DNA of 64,000 nt, taken from positions 186,001 through 250,000 of the forward strand of contig NZ_CP114978.1 in NCBI RefSeq assembly GCF_027498035.1, given 5' to 3'. The position numbers and the translations under genes were made by a program. The notes beneath the pieces are model-generated. The model searched no databases. It was given only the letters and a program-made list of their open reading frames with translations, and was not told the DNA's origin. The DNA comes from Pseudoxanthomonas sp. GTDB taxonomy: Bacteria > Pseudomonadota > Gammaproteobacteria > Xanthomonadales > Xanthomonadaceae. Shown here one piece after another: positions 33,095 to 41,465 of this stretch (position 1 is its first letter; the number at the start of each line of letters is the position of its first letter).

Positions 33095-35016
33095 GCGGGG
33101 GTCTTGTCCTTGCGGCGGAAGCGGCGGTCGGTGGCGGCGACCAGGCCGCCCAGTGCCATCAGCACCGCGCCGGCCCAGATCCAGCGCACCATCGGCTTGA
33201 CCTGGATGCGCACCGCCCAGGCGCCATTGCCCAGCGATTCGCCCAGGGCCACGTACACGTCACCCAGCACGCCGGGGCGCACGGCCGATTCGGTCATGAC
33301 CTGGCCACCGCTGGCGTAGGCGCGCTTTTCCGGATGCAGGGTCTGTAGTGGTTCGCCGTGGCGGGTGAGCTGCAGCGTGGCGTAGTCGGCGGTGTAGTTG
33401 GGCCCCTGGCTTTCGGCCACGCCATCGAAGGTGAAACCGTAGCTGCCGACCTCGACGGTCTGGCCGGGCTTCAAGGCGACTTCGCGCTGCATGTTGAGGG
33501 CTTCGACCATGAGCGCGCCGATCAGGAACACTGCCAGGCCGAAGTGGGCCAGGCTCATGCCCAGCATTTCGGCAGTCATCCGGCCCTGCGCACGCAGGCG
33601 CGACCAGACGAAGCGCAACGTGCCGCCGCCGACCCACAGCGCGCCAACCACGGCCGCCGCCATCTTCCACTTGCCTTGCGGCGCCAGGAAGAACGCGGCC
33701 ACGCCGCCGATCACGGCCAGCACGGCCCACGGCACCAGCAACGCCCACACGCGCGAGGTCTGCTCGCGCTGCCATTTGAACAACGGGCCGAATGGCACCA
33801 GCAGCACCAGTGGCGCCATCAGCAGGATGAACAACAGGCTGAAGTAGGGCGGGCCCACCGAGATCTTGCCAAGGTCCAGCGCATCGGCCAGCAGCGGGTA
33901 CAGCGTGCCCAGTGCGACCATCGCGCAGGCCGAGCCGAGCAGCACGTTGTTGGCCAGCAGCAGGGTCTCGCGCGAACTGGCGGCGAACGGTGCGCCGTCT
34001 TCGAACTGCGGCGCGCGCAGCGCGTATAGCAGCAGCGAACCACCGACCACGAGCCCCAGGAACACCAGCACGAACAGGCCACGGGTGGGATCGGCGGCGA
34101 ACGCATGCACGCTGGTCAGCACGCCCGAGCGGACCAGGAAGGTGCCCAGTAGCGACAGCGAGAATGCGGCGATGGCCAGCAGCAACGTCCAGCCGCGGAA
34201 ACTGCCGCGCTTTTCGGTCACGGCCTGCGAATGGATCAGTGCCGCACCGGCCAGCCACGGCATGAAGCTCGCGTTTTCGACCGGGTCCCAGAACCACCAG
34301 CCGCCCCAACCCAGTTCCGAATACGCCCACCAGCTGCCCAGCGCGATGCCGCCGGTCAGGAACGCCCAGGCCACGTTGGTCCATGGCCGTGTCCAGCGCA
34401 GCCAGCGCGCATCGACTTCACCGTCCAGCAGCGCGGCGATGGCGAAGGCGAACGGCACCGAAAACCCGACGTAACCCAGGTACAGCATCGGCGGATGGAT
34501 GATCATTCCCGGGTCCTGCAGCAACGGATTCAGGTCGCGTCCTTCGGCGGCCGCCGGCAGCAGCCGGATGAACGGGTCGGAGGTGAAGATCAGGAACGAC
34601 AGGAAGCCGACGCTGACGATCCCCATCACGCCCAGCACGCGGGCCACCACGCGCGCAGGCAGGGCATCGGAGAACAGCGCCACGGCGGCCGTCCACAGCG
34701 CCAGCACCAGCGCCCACAGCAACAGCGAACCTTCGTGCGAGCCCCACACCGCGGTATAGCGGTAGACCATCGGCAATAGCGAATTGGAGTTCTCGGCGAC
34801 GTACCTGACCGAAAAATCCTGGGTCACGAACGCAATGGTCAGGATGACGAACGCCAGGCCCACCGCCACCAGTTGCGCCAGCGCAGCGGGGCGTGCCACG
34901 GCCATCCAGGTCGCGTTGCCGCGCCCGGCGCCGATCAGCGGCAACACGGCCTGCAGGACCGATACCAGCAGGGCGAAAATCAGGGCGAATTGCCCGAGTT
35001 CAGGAAGCACGGGCAA
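33091..35016 (-). CDS. ccmF: Heme lyase subunit CcmF
   Basis: A 641-residue, many-helix membrane protein that takes heme from CcmE and ligates it to apocytochrome c with CcmH and CcmI. The tryptophan-rich heme-handling motif GWGGWWFWDPVENASFMPW is present, and conserved histidines are found in the surrounding loops (for example MIIHPPMLYLGYVG). Length is normal. The gene starts 54 bases after ccmE; this short gap has a run of eight G residues (35057-35064) and a small ATCCC/GGGAT-type hairpin. It overlaps ccmG by four bases. Confidence 0.96.
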   Translation of the reverse strand: MPVLPELGQFALIFALLVSVLQAVLPLIGAGRGNATWMAVARPAALAQLVAVGLAFVILTIAFVTQDFSVRYVAENSNSLLPMVYRYTAVWGSHEGSLLLWALVLALWTAAVALFSDALPARVVARVLGVMGIVSVGFLSFLIFTSDPFIRLLPAAAEGRDLNPLLQDPGMIIHPPMLYLGYVGFSVPFAFAIAALLDGEVDARWLRWTRPWTNVAWAFLTGGIALGSWWAYSELGWGGWWFWDPVENASFMPWLAGAALIHSQAVTEKRGSFRGWTLLLAIAAFSLSLLGTFLVRSGVLTSVHAFAADPTRGLFVLVFLGLVVGGSLLLYALRAPQFEDGAPFAASSRETLLLANNVLLGSACAMVALGTLYPLLADALDLGKISVGPPYFSLLFILLMAPLVLLVPFGPLFKWQREQTSRVWALLVPWAVLAVIGGVAAFFLAPQGKWKMAAAVVGALWVGGGTLRFVWSRLRAQGRMTAEMLGMSLAHFGLAVFLIGALMVEALNMQREVALKPGQTVEVGSYGFTFDGVAESQGPNYTADYATLQLTRHGEPLQTLHPEKRAYASGGQVMTESAVRPGVLGDVYVALGESLGNGAWAVRIQVKPMVRWIWAGAVLMALGGLVAATDRRFRRKDKTPA

Positions 35017-35070
35017 ACCTCGGAAGCGATACGGCGATCCCCGCGTGGGCAGGGATGGGGGGGGTGGGCA

Positions 35071-35538
35071 TCAGCGCAGGCTCTCGGCGGGCGGAGGGAC
35101 CGCCACGTCGTGTTTCTTGTGCGCGGCGCCCATCTTGTCGGCCACTTCCTTGGGCATGTAGGTTTCGTCGTGCTTGGCCAGCACTTCGGTGGCGACGAAC
35201 TGGTTGCCCTGCATCGAACCGGTGGCGATCACCGCCTGGTCCTCGCGGAACAGGTCCGGCAGGATCCCGGTGTAGCGCACCGGCAGCTGCGCATCGCCAT
35301 CGGTCACGCGGAAGTGCGCGTCCAGCGAACCTTCGGTGCGCTTGAACGAACCACGTTCGACCATGCCGCCCAGGCGGAAGCGCGACTGGCTGCCGGCCTC
35401 GCCCTTGAGCACTTCGGACGGCGTGTAGAGATAGGCCACGTTGCGCTGCAGGGCCATGGCCACCAACGTGGTGGCCGCACCGGCGGCGACCAGCAGCACC
35501 AGCACCAGCAGCAGGCGGCGGCGACGGACCGGATTCAT
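35071..35538 (-). CDS. ccmE: Periplasmic heme chaperone CcmE
   Basis: CcmE binds heme covalently in the periplasm and hands it to CcmF. The 155 residues show an N-terminal anchor (RLLLVLVLLVAAGAATTLVAMAL), the OB-fold body (FRLGGMVERGSFKR, VRYTGILPDLFREDQAVIATG) and the heme-attachment motif LAKHDETYMP with its conserved His and Tyr. Its start overlaps the ccmD stop by three bases (ATG within CATGA-type junction), so ccmD and ccmE are coupled. Confidence 0.96.
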   Translation of the reverse strand: MNPVRRRRLLLVLVLLVAAGAATTLVAMALQRNVAYLYTPSEVLKGEAGSQSRFRLGGMVERGSFKRTEGSLDAHFRVTDGDAQLPVRYTGILPDLFREDQAVIATGSMQGNQFVATEVLAKHDETYMPKEVADKMGAAHKKHDVAVPPPAESLR

Positions 35539-35714
35539 CGCACCAGCTCGGTGTCGGCGGCGGGCGCGGGCTTGCCGCGGCGACGCTGGCGGCTGCCACG
35601 CTGGCGCGCATCGCGCAGCAGGCGGCGGATCTGCAGGCGCGGGACGATGAAGTCCCAGGCCAGCACCAGCACGAATACCGCGTAGGCCGCGATCACGTAA
35701 TGCAGGTAGGTCAT
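35535..35714 (-). CDS. ccmD: Small heme exporter protein CcmD
   Basis: A 59-residue protein between ccmC and ccmE. It starts MTYLHYVIAAYAVFVLVLAW, one membrane helix, and ends in a basic cytoplasmic tail (RRLLRDARQRGSRQRRRGK), which is the standard CcmD plan. CcmD stabilises the CcmABC-CcmE complex and helps to release heme-loaded CcmE. The ATG 35714 overlaps the ccmC stop by four bases and the stop overlaps the ccmE start, so position and phase both support it. Confidence 0.92.
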   Translation of the reverse strand: MTYLHYVIAAYAVFVLVLAWDFIVPRLQIRRLLRDARQRGSRQRRRGKPAPAADTELVR

Positions 35715-36469
35715 GTGCGTTCCTCGGCCAGCTTGGCGACCCAGTCCTTGCCGGATTCGCGGCGCAGGTTGTCAGCGCGCGCGCGGGTCAACAGCGAGCC
35801 GGCGAACCAGCACTTGGTCGCCAGCACCATGATCCACAGCGGCGTGATCATGCTGGCGTCCATGTGCGACTTGCCGAACAGGTTGATGGTCTGGCCCTGG
35901 TGCAGCGAGTTCCACCACACCACCGAATAGCGGATCACCGGCAGCAGGGCCACGCCGACGATGGCGAGCAGGCCGGCGGCGCGCGCGGCGGCGCGGCGGT
36001 CTTCGATGGCGGCGTACAGGCCCATCACGCCCAGATACAGGAACAGCAGGATCAATTCAGTGGTCAGGCGCGGGTCCCAGTCCCACCAGGTGCCCCACAT
36101 TGGCCTGCCCCAGATCGAACCGGTGGCCAGGGTGATGACGGTGAAAGCCGCGCCGATCGGCGCGCAGGCCATGGCTAGCACTTCGCACAGCTTGATCCGC
36201 CAGATCAGCGCGATGGCTGCGTAGACCGCCATCAGCCCGAACACGAACATGCTCATCCAGGCGCTGGGCACGTGGATGTAGAGGATGCGGAAACTGTCGC
36301 CCTGCTGGTAATCGGCCGGCACCACGAACAGCGCCTGCCACAGCCCGATGCCCAGCAGCGCCAGGCCCGCCAGATAACACCACGGTGCCCAACGTGCGGC
36401 GAACCGGTCGAAGATCGGCGGGGATCCCAGCTGGTGGAACCAAAGGACCACCGCATTCTTTTTGGACAT
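35711..36469 (-). CDS. ccmC: Heme exporter/heme-handling protein CcmC
   Basis: A six-helix membrane protein (252 residues) that loads heme onto CcmE. The heme-binding tryptophan motif GRPMWGTWWDWDPRLT and the flanking histidines (ILYIHVPSAWMS; NSLHQGQTI) are present. It is the first gene of the ccmCDEFGHI run. Upstream, instead of ccmB as in most genomes, lies an azurin gene on the same strand with a hairpin between them. Confidence 0.96.
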   Translation of the reverse strand: MSKKNAVVLWFHQLGSPPIFDRFAARWAPWCYLAGLALLGIGLWQALFVVPADYQQGDSFRILYIHVPSAWMSMFVFGLMAVYAAIALIWRIKLCEVLAMACAPIGAAFTVITLATGSIWGRPMWGTWWDWDPRLTTELILLFLYLGVMGLYAAIEDRRAAARAAGLLAIVGVALLPVIRYSVVWWNSLHQGQTINLFGKSHMDASMITPLWIMVLATKCWFAGSLLTRARADNLRRESGKDWVAKLAEERT

Positions 36470-36581
36470 CGCAAACTGCTCGCTTCAAGGAGGAGCCGTG
36501 CCCGGCGGGGACGGACGAACGGCACAACCTGCCACGCATGATGCGTGTGCTGGCGTTGCGGGCATTTTTTCAGAAAGGAAG

Positions 36582-36608
36582 CCGCCGCGCCAATGACGGG
36601 CGCGGCGG
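36582..36608 (-). terminator. Hairpin between azurin and ccmC
   Basis: CCGCCGCGCC (36582-36591) pairs with GGCGCGGCGG (36599-36608) around seven bases. On the minus strand it follows the azurin stop by about 50 bases and is followed by a pyrimidine-rich CTTCCTTTCT. It probably ends or attenuates azurin transcription before ccmC. Confidence 0.7.
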
Positions 36609-36658
36609 GTCTGACGCGATTCAGTCCACGCGGCATGCGCCACGCGGGAACCTGCGGC

Positions 36659-37105
36659 TCATTTGACCGTCAGGGTGCCCTTCATCAGGCTCGAATGGCC
36701 CGGGAACGTGCAGAAATACGAGAACGGGCCGCCGGCCAGTTTGGCGACCGGGATCGTGACCGAGGTCGTCTCGCCGCTGCCGATCACCTTGCTGTGCGCG
36801 ATCACGCGCGCGTCGCCGGCCTTGACGTAGTCGGCGGCTACGCCAGCGGTCATGCCTTCGGAGGCCACGCCGGAAATATCGGACGTCTTGGCGATGACCA
36901 CGTTGTGGCCCATCACGTTCTTGGCCAGCTTGCCCGGATGGCTCAGGTTGATGGTGAAGCTCTTGCAGCTCTTGGGCACATCGATGTTGGTCTTGTCGAA
37001 CTTCATCGCGTCATCGCCGGTCAGGTCGGCGGAACAGGTGGCAGCCTGTGCGGCCAGCGGGGCGGACAGCAGCAGGGTCATCGCGATCAGGGTCTTGCGC
37101 AGCAT
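36659..37105 (-). CDS. azu: Azurin, periplasmic blue copper protein
   Basis: A small copper electron carrier of 148 residues with signal peptide (LIAMTLLLSAPLAAQA). The type 1 copper ligands are visible: His in VMGHNVV, and Cys, His and Met in FCTFPGHSSLM, the usual C-x4-H-x4-M spacing; the structural disulfide cysteines (ATCSADL, PKSCKSF) are also present. Azurins give electrons to nitrite reductase, peroxidases or terminal oxidases. Its place between ccmC and ccmB on the same strand is unusual; being a redox partner of c-type cytochromes it may be co-regulated with their maturation genes. A two-copy 13-bp direct repeat lies about 200 bases upstream. Confidence 0.95.
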   Translation of the reverse strand: MLRKTLIAMTLLLSAPLAAQAATCSADLTGDDAMKFDKTNIDVPKSCKSFTINLSHPGKLAKNVMGHNVVIAKTSDISGVASEGMTAGVAADYVKAGDARVIAHSKVIGSGETTSVTIPVAKLAGGPFSYFCTFPGHSSLMKGTLTVK

Positions 37106-37302
37106 CGGGTTCTCCAGAAAGACGCGGTAAGGGGGCGCATTGGCGATGGTCGCAGACCAGGCCGCATCGTGCGCATCCGCGACGGGTAGGGAGAGGGGAT
37201 TCTAGGCAGTACCGGCGTGGATGCGGGTAGTAGTGGCGTGTATTGGCGCCGCTCGGACAGGCAAAGGCCGATGGGACCGGGCGTTGGCAGGATCGACTCA
37301 GA

Positions 37303-37328
37303 CCAATGTCTAAGCCCAATGTCTAAGC
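37303..37328. repeat. Two perfect 13-bp direct repeats between ccmB and azurin
   Basis: CCAATGTCTAAGC occurs twice in a row (37303-37315 and 37316-37328), five bases from the ccmB stop codon (37334) and about 200 bases upstream of azurin. A -10-like TAGAAT (minus strand, 37199-37204) lies between the repeats and the azurin start. The repeats may be a binding site for an activator of azurin. Confidence 0.6.
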
Positions 37329-37333
37329 CGTGC

Positions 37334-38020
37334 TCAGTTCAGGGCGATGCGGATCGCCGCCGCGGCCGCCAGCGGCGCCAGCACCAGGGCGATCACCAGG
37401 CCCGCGCCCAGCAGCAGCAGCGCACCGACCGCATCGAGCCCCTGCGCGCTGGCCGCGACACTGCCGGCGCCGAACACCAATACCGGCACATACAGCGGCA
37501 GGGCCAGCAGCGACAGCAGGATCCCCGAGCGCCGCATGCCCACGGTCAGCGCGGCCACAACCGCGCCCAGCAGGCTCAGCAGCGGCGTGCCCAGCAGCAG
37601 TGAAGCCATCAGCACCGGCAGCTGCGCATGCGGCAGATGCAGCAGTTCGCCCAACAGCGGGGTCACCACCACCAGCGGCAGGGCCGTGGTCAGCCAATGG
37701 CTGAACACGCGTACGGCGACCAGCCAGGCCAGCGGCACCGGCGCCAGGATCCATTGCTCGAGCGAACCATCCTCGGCATCGCCGCGGAACAGCGTATCCA
37801 GCGCCAGCAGTCCGGCCAGCAGCACCGCCAGCCACAGCACGCCGGCGGCCACTTTCGAAAGCAGTTCGGGCGCACCGCCCAGCGACAGCGCGCACAGCAC
37901 CACCACCAGCAGGGCGAACAGCGCCGGCTGCAGCGCATCGCCGCGACGGCGCCACATCAGGCGCAGGTCGCGCTTCAACAGGGCCGCGGCCACGCTGGGA
38001 AGACTCACGCTGCCATCCAT
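37334..38020 (-). CDS. ccmB: Heme exporter membrane subunit CcmB
   Basis: A 228-residue, six-helix membrane subunit of the CcmAB ABC complex that powers release of holo-CcmE. It begins MDGSVSLPSVAAALLKRDLRLMWRR, has the conserved DALQPALFALLVVVLCALSLG and LDTLFRGDAEDGSLEQW segment, and GTPLLSLLGAVVAALTVG further on. The ATG at 38020 follows the ccmA stop by four bases, so ccmA and ccmB are one unit. ccmC does not follow directly; the azurin gene comes next. Confidence 0.94.
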   Translation of the reverse strand: MDGSVSLPSVAAALLKRDLRLMWRRRGDALQPALFALLVVVLCALSLGGAPELLSKVAAGVLWLAVLLAGLLALDTLFRGDAEDGSLEQWILAPVPLAWLVAVRVFSHWLTTALPLVVVTPLLGELLHLPHAQLPVLMASLLLGTPLLSLLGAVVAALTVGMRRSGILLSLLALPLYVPVLVFGAGSVAASAQGLDAVGALLLLGAGLVIALVLAPLAAAAAIRIALN

Positions 38021-38024
38021 GGCG

Positions 38025-38753
38025 TTACTGCCCCGCCTCTTGATGTCCCGGCCCGGCCATCCCTGGCTGGGCGTTCGCCATCGCGGCCGATGCCGATAGG
38101 GCATCGGCCGGGCACGACGGCTCCCCCAGGTCCAGCATCCGGGTCCGCACCGGCGGCGCCGCGTACGCGCCATGGGTGGTCACCAGCGCCGCGCCGCCGC
38201 TGCGCAGGTGCGCGGCGACCATGCGGTTGACCAGGGTGATGCCGTCCAGGTCCAGGTTGGCGTAGGGCTCGTCCAGCAGCCACAGCGGCGCCGGCGCCAG
38301 CCACAGGCGGGCCAGCGACAGGCGCTTCTTCTGGCCGGCCGAAAGCTGGCGGGCCGGCGTGTCCTCATAACCGGCCAGGCCGGTCAACGCCATCGCATCG
38401 ACCGGCTGCTGGTTGGGCCGGCGACCATGCAGGCCGCACAGGAAGTCCAGGTTCTCCAGCGCACCCAGGTCGCCCTTCAATGCGGGCAGGTGCCCCAGGT
38501 AGGCCATTGCGCGGGCGCGGCCGGCAGTGGCTGCAGGCACGCCGTCCAGCAGGATCGTCCCGTCATCGGCGCGCAGCAGGCCCGCCAGGACGCGCAGCAG
38601 GGTGGTCTTGCCCGCGCCGTTGCCGCCCTGGACCAGCAGCGCCTCACCGGCATCGACGTGGAAATCGAGCGGACCGAACACGGGTTCTTCGTTGCGGCTG
38701 AAAGCCAGTGCCTGGACGGACAGCAGGGGCGGGCGCGGGGTGTCGGACGTCAT
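38025..38753 (-). CDS. ccmA: Heme exporter ATPase CcmA
   Basis: An ABC ATPase of 242 residues paired with CcmB. Walker A GGNGAGKTTLL, signature LSAGQKKRLSLARL (the LSAGQ form is typical of CcmA) and Walker B LWLLDEPYANLD are present. The tail after about residue 205 (SCPADALSASAAMANAQPGM) is longer than usual and low in conservation. ATG 38753 (MTSDTPRPP) is preferred to an ATG nine bases upstream. It is the first gene of the minus-strand ccm block. Confidence 0.94.
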   Translation of the reverse strand: MTSDTPRPPLLSVQALAFSRNEEPVFGPLDFHVDAGEALLVQGGNGAGKTTLLRVLAGLLRADDGTILLDGVPAATAGRARAMAYLGHLPALKGDLGALENLDFLCGLHGRRPNQQPVDAMALTGLAGYEDTPARQLSAGQKKRLSLARLWLAPAPLWLLDEPYANLDLDGITLVNRMVAAHLRSGGAALVTTHGAYAAPPVRTRMLDLGEPSCPADALSASAAMANAQPGMAGPGHQEAGQ

Positions 38754-38800
38754 CGCGCACATTGTAGGACGGCATCACCCGTCGCGGTCTGCCGGCAGGT

Positions 38801-39292
38801 TCAGGCGATCCAGTCGATGAAGGGGTTGTCGCAGCAATCCTGTGGCTGGGCGTGCTGCATGCGCAGCCGCACCGGTTCACCGGCCTGCCAGTACAGCGTG
38901 CCGGCCTGGCCGAATTCGCGGGCCAGTGCATCGGCCTGCGCGGCTTTGGTGTCCAGCACCAGCCAGCCGTGTTCGATCGCGCCGCCCTGCGCGTTGCAGC
39001 CCAGGGCGCGATGGAACGTGCAGCCCAATGCCAGCAAGCGCGATTCCAGTGCATCGCCGGCTTCCAGGTTGCGGCTTTCGCCGGCGGGGCGGGAATGCGG
39101 GTTCCAGGCGGTGACGAACTGATAGCGCGCCGCTCCCAGCTGGCGCTCGACATCCTGGGCGCGCTGGCCGACCTGGAACAGCCATTCCTGCCGGCCCACC
39201 AGCACGAAGTAATGTGCGGCCGCGTACAGCCGTGCCAACTGGCCGACTGGCAGTTCCCTCGGTTCGGTTTCCCCTTTCATATGGCCGATCAT
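38801..39292 (-). CDS. DUF3293-like protein
   Basis: A conserved protein of unknown function, about 163 residues. Features that recall DUF3293 are YQFVTAWNPHSRP, a central ALESRLLALGCTFHRALGCNAQG, HGWLVLDTKAAQADALAREFGQAGTLYWQAGEPVRL, and a C-terminal FIDWIA. No signal peptide or membrane segment is seen. The start is unsure: ATG at 39292 or at 39280 (MKGETEPREL). It lies between ccmA and the divergent aminotransferase gene, with 47 bases to ccmA. Confidence 0.7.
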   Translation of the reverse strand: MIGHMKGETEPRELPVGQLARLYAAAHYFVLVGRQEWLFQVGQRAQDVERQLGAARYQFVTAWNPHSRPAGESRNLEAGDALESRLLALGCTFHRALGCNAQGGAIEHGWLVLDTKAAQADALAREFGQAGTLYWQAGEPVRLRMQHAQPQDCCDNPFIDWIA

Positions 39293-39427
39293 GGCGATGT
39301 CGGCCCGCGCCCGCCATCGCCCTGAGGTCACCAAGGCGCGTCACCCGACGTGCGGCGCATTAACCGCCCCATGCGGCCCATTGCGTACACTTGCCGGCCC
39401 CACATGAACAGGCCGGATGCCGCCCCG

Positions 39428-40576
39428 ATGCAGCCGCATACCAAGTTGCCCCGCGTGGGCACCACCATCTTCACCGTGATGTCGCAGCTGGCCGCCGAAC
39501 ACGGCGCGGTCAACCTGGGCCAGGGCTTTCCGGACTTCCCGGTGCCCCCGCGCCTGGTGGACGAGCTGGACAAGGCCATGCGCGCCGGCCATAACCAGTA
39601 CCCGCCGATGACCGGCGTGGCGCCGCTGCGCCAGGCCATCGCCGGCAAGGTGCTGCGCTGCTACGGCGCCCACGTGAATCCGGACACCGAGATCACCGTG
39701 ACCAGCGGCGCCACCGAGGCGCTGTTCAACGCCATCCACGCGGTGGTGCGTCCGGGCGAAGAGGTCATCGTGCTGGACCCGGCCTATGACAGCTACGAAC
39801 CGGCGATCGACCTGGCCGGCGCCCGTGCCGTGCACGTGGCGCTGGACCCGCAGACCTTCGCGGTGGATTGGGACAAGGTCCGCGCGGCGATCACGCCGAA
39901 GACCCGGCTGATCATGGTCAACAGCCCGCACAACCCGTCCGGGGCGATGTTCGGCAAGGCGGATCTGGAAGCGCTGACTGCGATCCTGGCCGGCACCGAC
40001 ATCTTCCTGATCTCCGACGAGGTCTACGAACACATCGTGTTCGACGGGCGCACCCACGAGTCGGTGCTGCGCTGGCCGGAACTGGCCGCGCGCGCGTTCG
40101 TGATTTCCAGCTTCGGCAAGACCTATCACTGCACCGGCTGGAAGATCGGCTACGCGATCGCGCCACCGGCACTGACCGCCGAATTTCGCAAGGTGCACCA
40201 GTACAACACCTTCACCAGTTTCGCCCCGGCCCAATACGCCTTCGCCGCGATGCTGGAGGCCGAACCGGAGCACGACGAGGAGCTGGGCGCGTTCTACCAG
40301 GCCAAGCGCGACCGGTTCGGCGAGCAGCTGCTGACGACCAAGCTCAAGCCCTTGCCGGTGCCGGGCGGCTATTTCCAACTGGTCGACTATTCGGCGATCA
40401 GCGACCTGCCGGACATCGAGTTCGTGAAGTGGCTGACGGTCGAACACGGCGTGACCGCGATCCCGCTGTCGCCGTTCTACGAAACCCCACCGGCCGGCCA
40501 ACGCCTGGCGCGGCTGTGTTTCGCCAAGAACGCCGCCACGCTGGATGCGGCGATTGAGCGACTGGTGAAGCTGTGA
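39428..40576 (+). CDS. PLP aminotransferase, methionine-type (YbdL-like)
   Basis: A class I/II aminotransferase of 382 residues. It has FTVMSQLAAEHGAVNLGQGFPDF near the start, NQYPPMTGVAPLRQAIA, VTSGATEALFNAI, MVNSPHNPSG and the PLP lysine in SSFGKTYHCTGWKIGY. These match YbdL and related methionine/glutamine transaminases, which transaminate 2-oxo-4-methylthiobutanoate in the methionine salvage route. The ATG 39428 is chosen since conservation begins there. The next gene, an omega-amidase, overlaps its stop codon, which is the usual pairing that makes glutamine-dependent transamination irreversible. Confidence 0.88.
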   Translation: MQPHTKLPRVGTTIFTVMSQLAAEHGAVNLGQGFPDFPVPPRLVDELDKAMRAGHNQYPPMTGVAPLRQAIAGKVLRCYGAHVNPDTEITVTSGATEALFNAIHAVVRPGEEVIVLDPAYDSYEPAIDLAGARAVHVALDPQTFAVDWDKVRAAITPKTRLIMVNSPHNPSGAMFGKADLEALTAILAGTDIFLISDEVYEHIVFDGRTHESVLRWPELAARAFVISSFGKTYHCTGWKIGYAIAPPALTAEFRKVHQYNTFTSFAPAQYAFAAMLEAEPEHDEELGAFYQAKRDRFGEQLLTTKLKPLPVPGGYFQLVDYSAISDLPDIEFVKWLTVEHGVTAIPLSPFYETPPAGQRLARLCFAKNAATLDAAIERLVKL

Positions 40577-41385
40577 GCGACGCACCGACGCAGGATTTGC
40601 GCATCGCCCTGGTCCAGGGCGCGACCCGCTGGCATGACCCGGCTGGCAACCGCAGCTATTACGGTGACCTGATCGCGCCGGCCGCGGGTAACACCGATCT
40701 GGTGATCCTGCCGGAGACCTTCACCAGCGGCTTCTCCAACGATGCTATCGACAAGGCCGAAGGCATGGACGGCCTGACCGTGGCCTGGATCCGCGAACAG
40801 GCTGTTGCGCTGGATGCCGCGGTGACTGGCAGCGTGCAGCTGCGCACTGACGAAGGGGTATTCAACCGCCTGCTGTGGGCCACGCCCGATGGGCAACTGG
40901 CGTATTACGACAAGCGCCACCTGTTCCGCTATGCAAACGAACACAAGCGTTACACGCCTGGCCGCGAGCGGCTGAGCGTGGAATGGAAGGGCTGGCGGAT
41001 CAATCCGCAGGTCTGCTACGACCTGCGTTTCCCGGTGTTCTGCCGCAACCGCTTTGATGTCGAACGTCCGGGTCAACTGGATTTCGACCTGCAGTTGTTC
41101 GTCGCCAACTGGCCGTCGCCGCGTGCCTATGCGTGGAAGACCCTGCTGCGTGCGCGTGCCATCGAAAACCTGTGCGTGGTCGCGGCGGTCAACCGGGTCG
41201 GCACCGATGGCAACGGCCACGATTATTCCGGTGACAGTGTGGTGCTGGATGCACTGGGCCAGCCGTTGGCCGAAGCCCATGCGTCCGAAGGCGTCACCTA
41301 CGCGGCGGTGTCGGCCGAGGCGCTGCGTGCGCACCGCGCGCATTTCCCGGCGATGCTGGATGCGGACGCGTTCGAACTGCGCTAA
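40573..41385 (+). CDS. Omega-amidase, YafV/Nit2-like carbon-nitrogen hydrolase
   Basis: A 270-residue nitrilase-superfamily enzyme that hydrolyses 2-oxoglutaramate or 2-oxosuccinamate. The Glu-Lys-Cys catalytic triad is seen in LPETFTSGFS, YDKRHLFRYANEH and VCYDLRFPVF. It starts at GTG 40573, overlapping the aminotransferase stop (GTGA). By family knowledge, the aminotransferase uses glutamine to convert the methionine keto acid to methionine, and this amidase removes the resulting ketoglutaramate. The operon is therefore likely a methionine salvage module, though the other salvage genes are not in the window. Confidence 0.9.
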   Translation: MSDAPTQDLRIALVQGATRWHDPAGNRSYYGDLIAPAAGNTDLVILPETFTSGFSNDAIDKAEGMDGLTVAWIREQAVALDAAVTGSVQLRTDEGVFNRLLWATPDGQLAYYDKRHLFRYANEHKRYTPGRERLSVEWKGWRINPQVCYDLRFPVFCRNRFDVERPGQLDFDLQLFVANWPSPRAYAWKTLLRARAIENLCVVAAVNRVGTDGNGHDYSGDSVVLDALGQPLAEAHASEGVTYAAVSAEALRAHRAHFPAMLDADAFELR

Positions 41386-41465
41386 GCCTGACTCCAGTCT
41401 CTGAAGGGTCGCGATTGTGGACTGCTCCCGCGCGCGACCCAGCGCTGAAGGCATTCGCACTCGTA

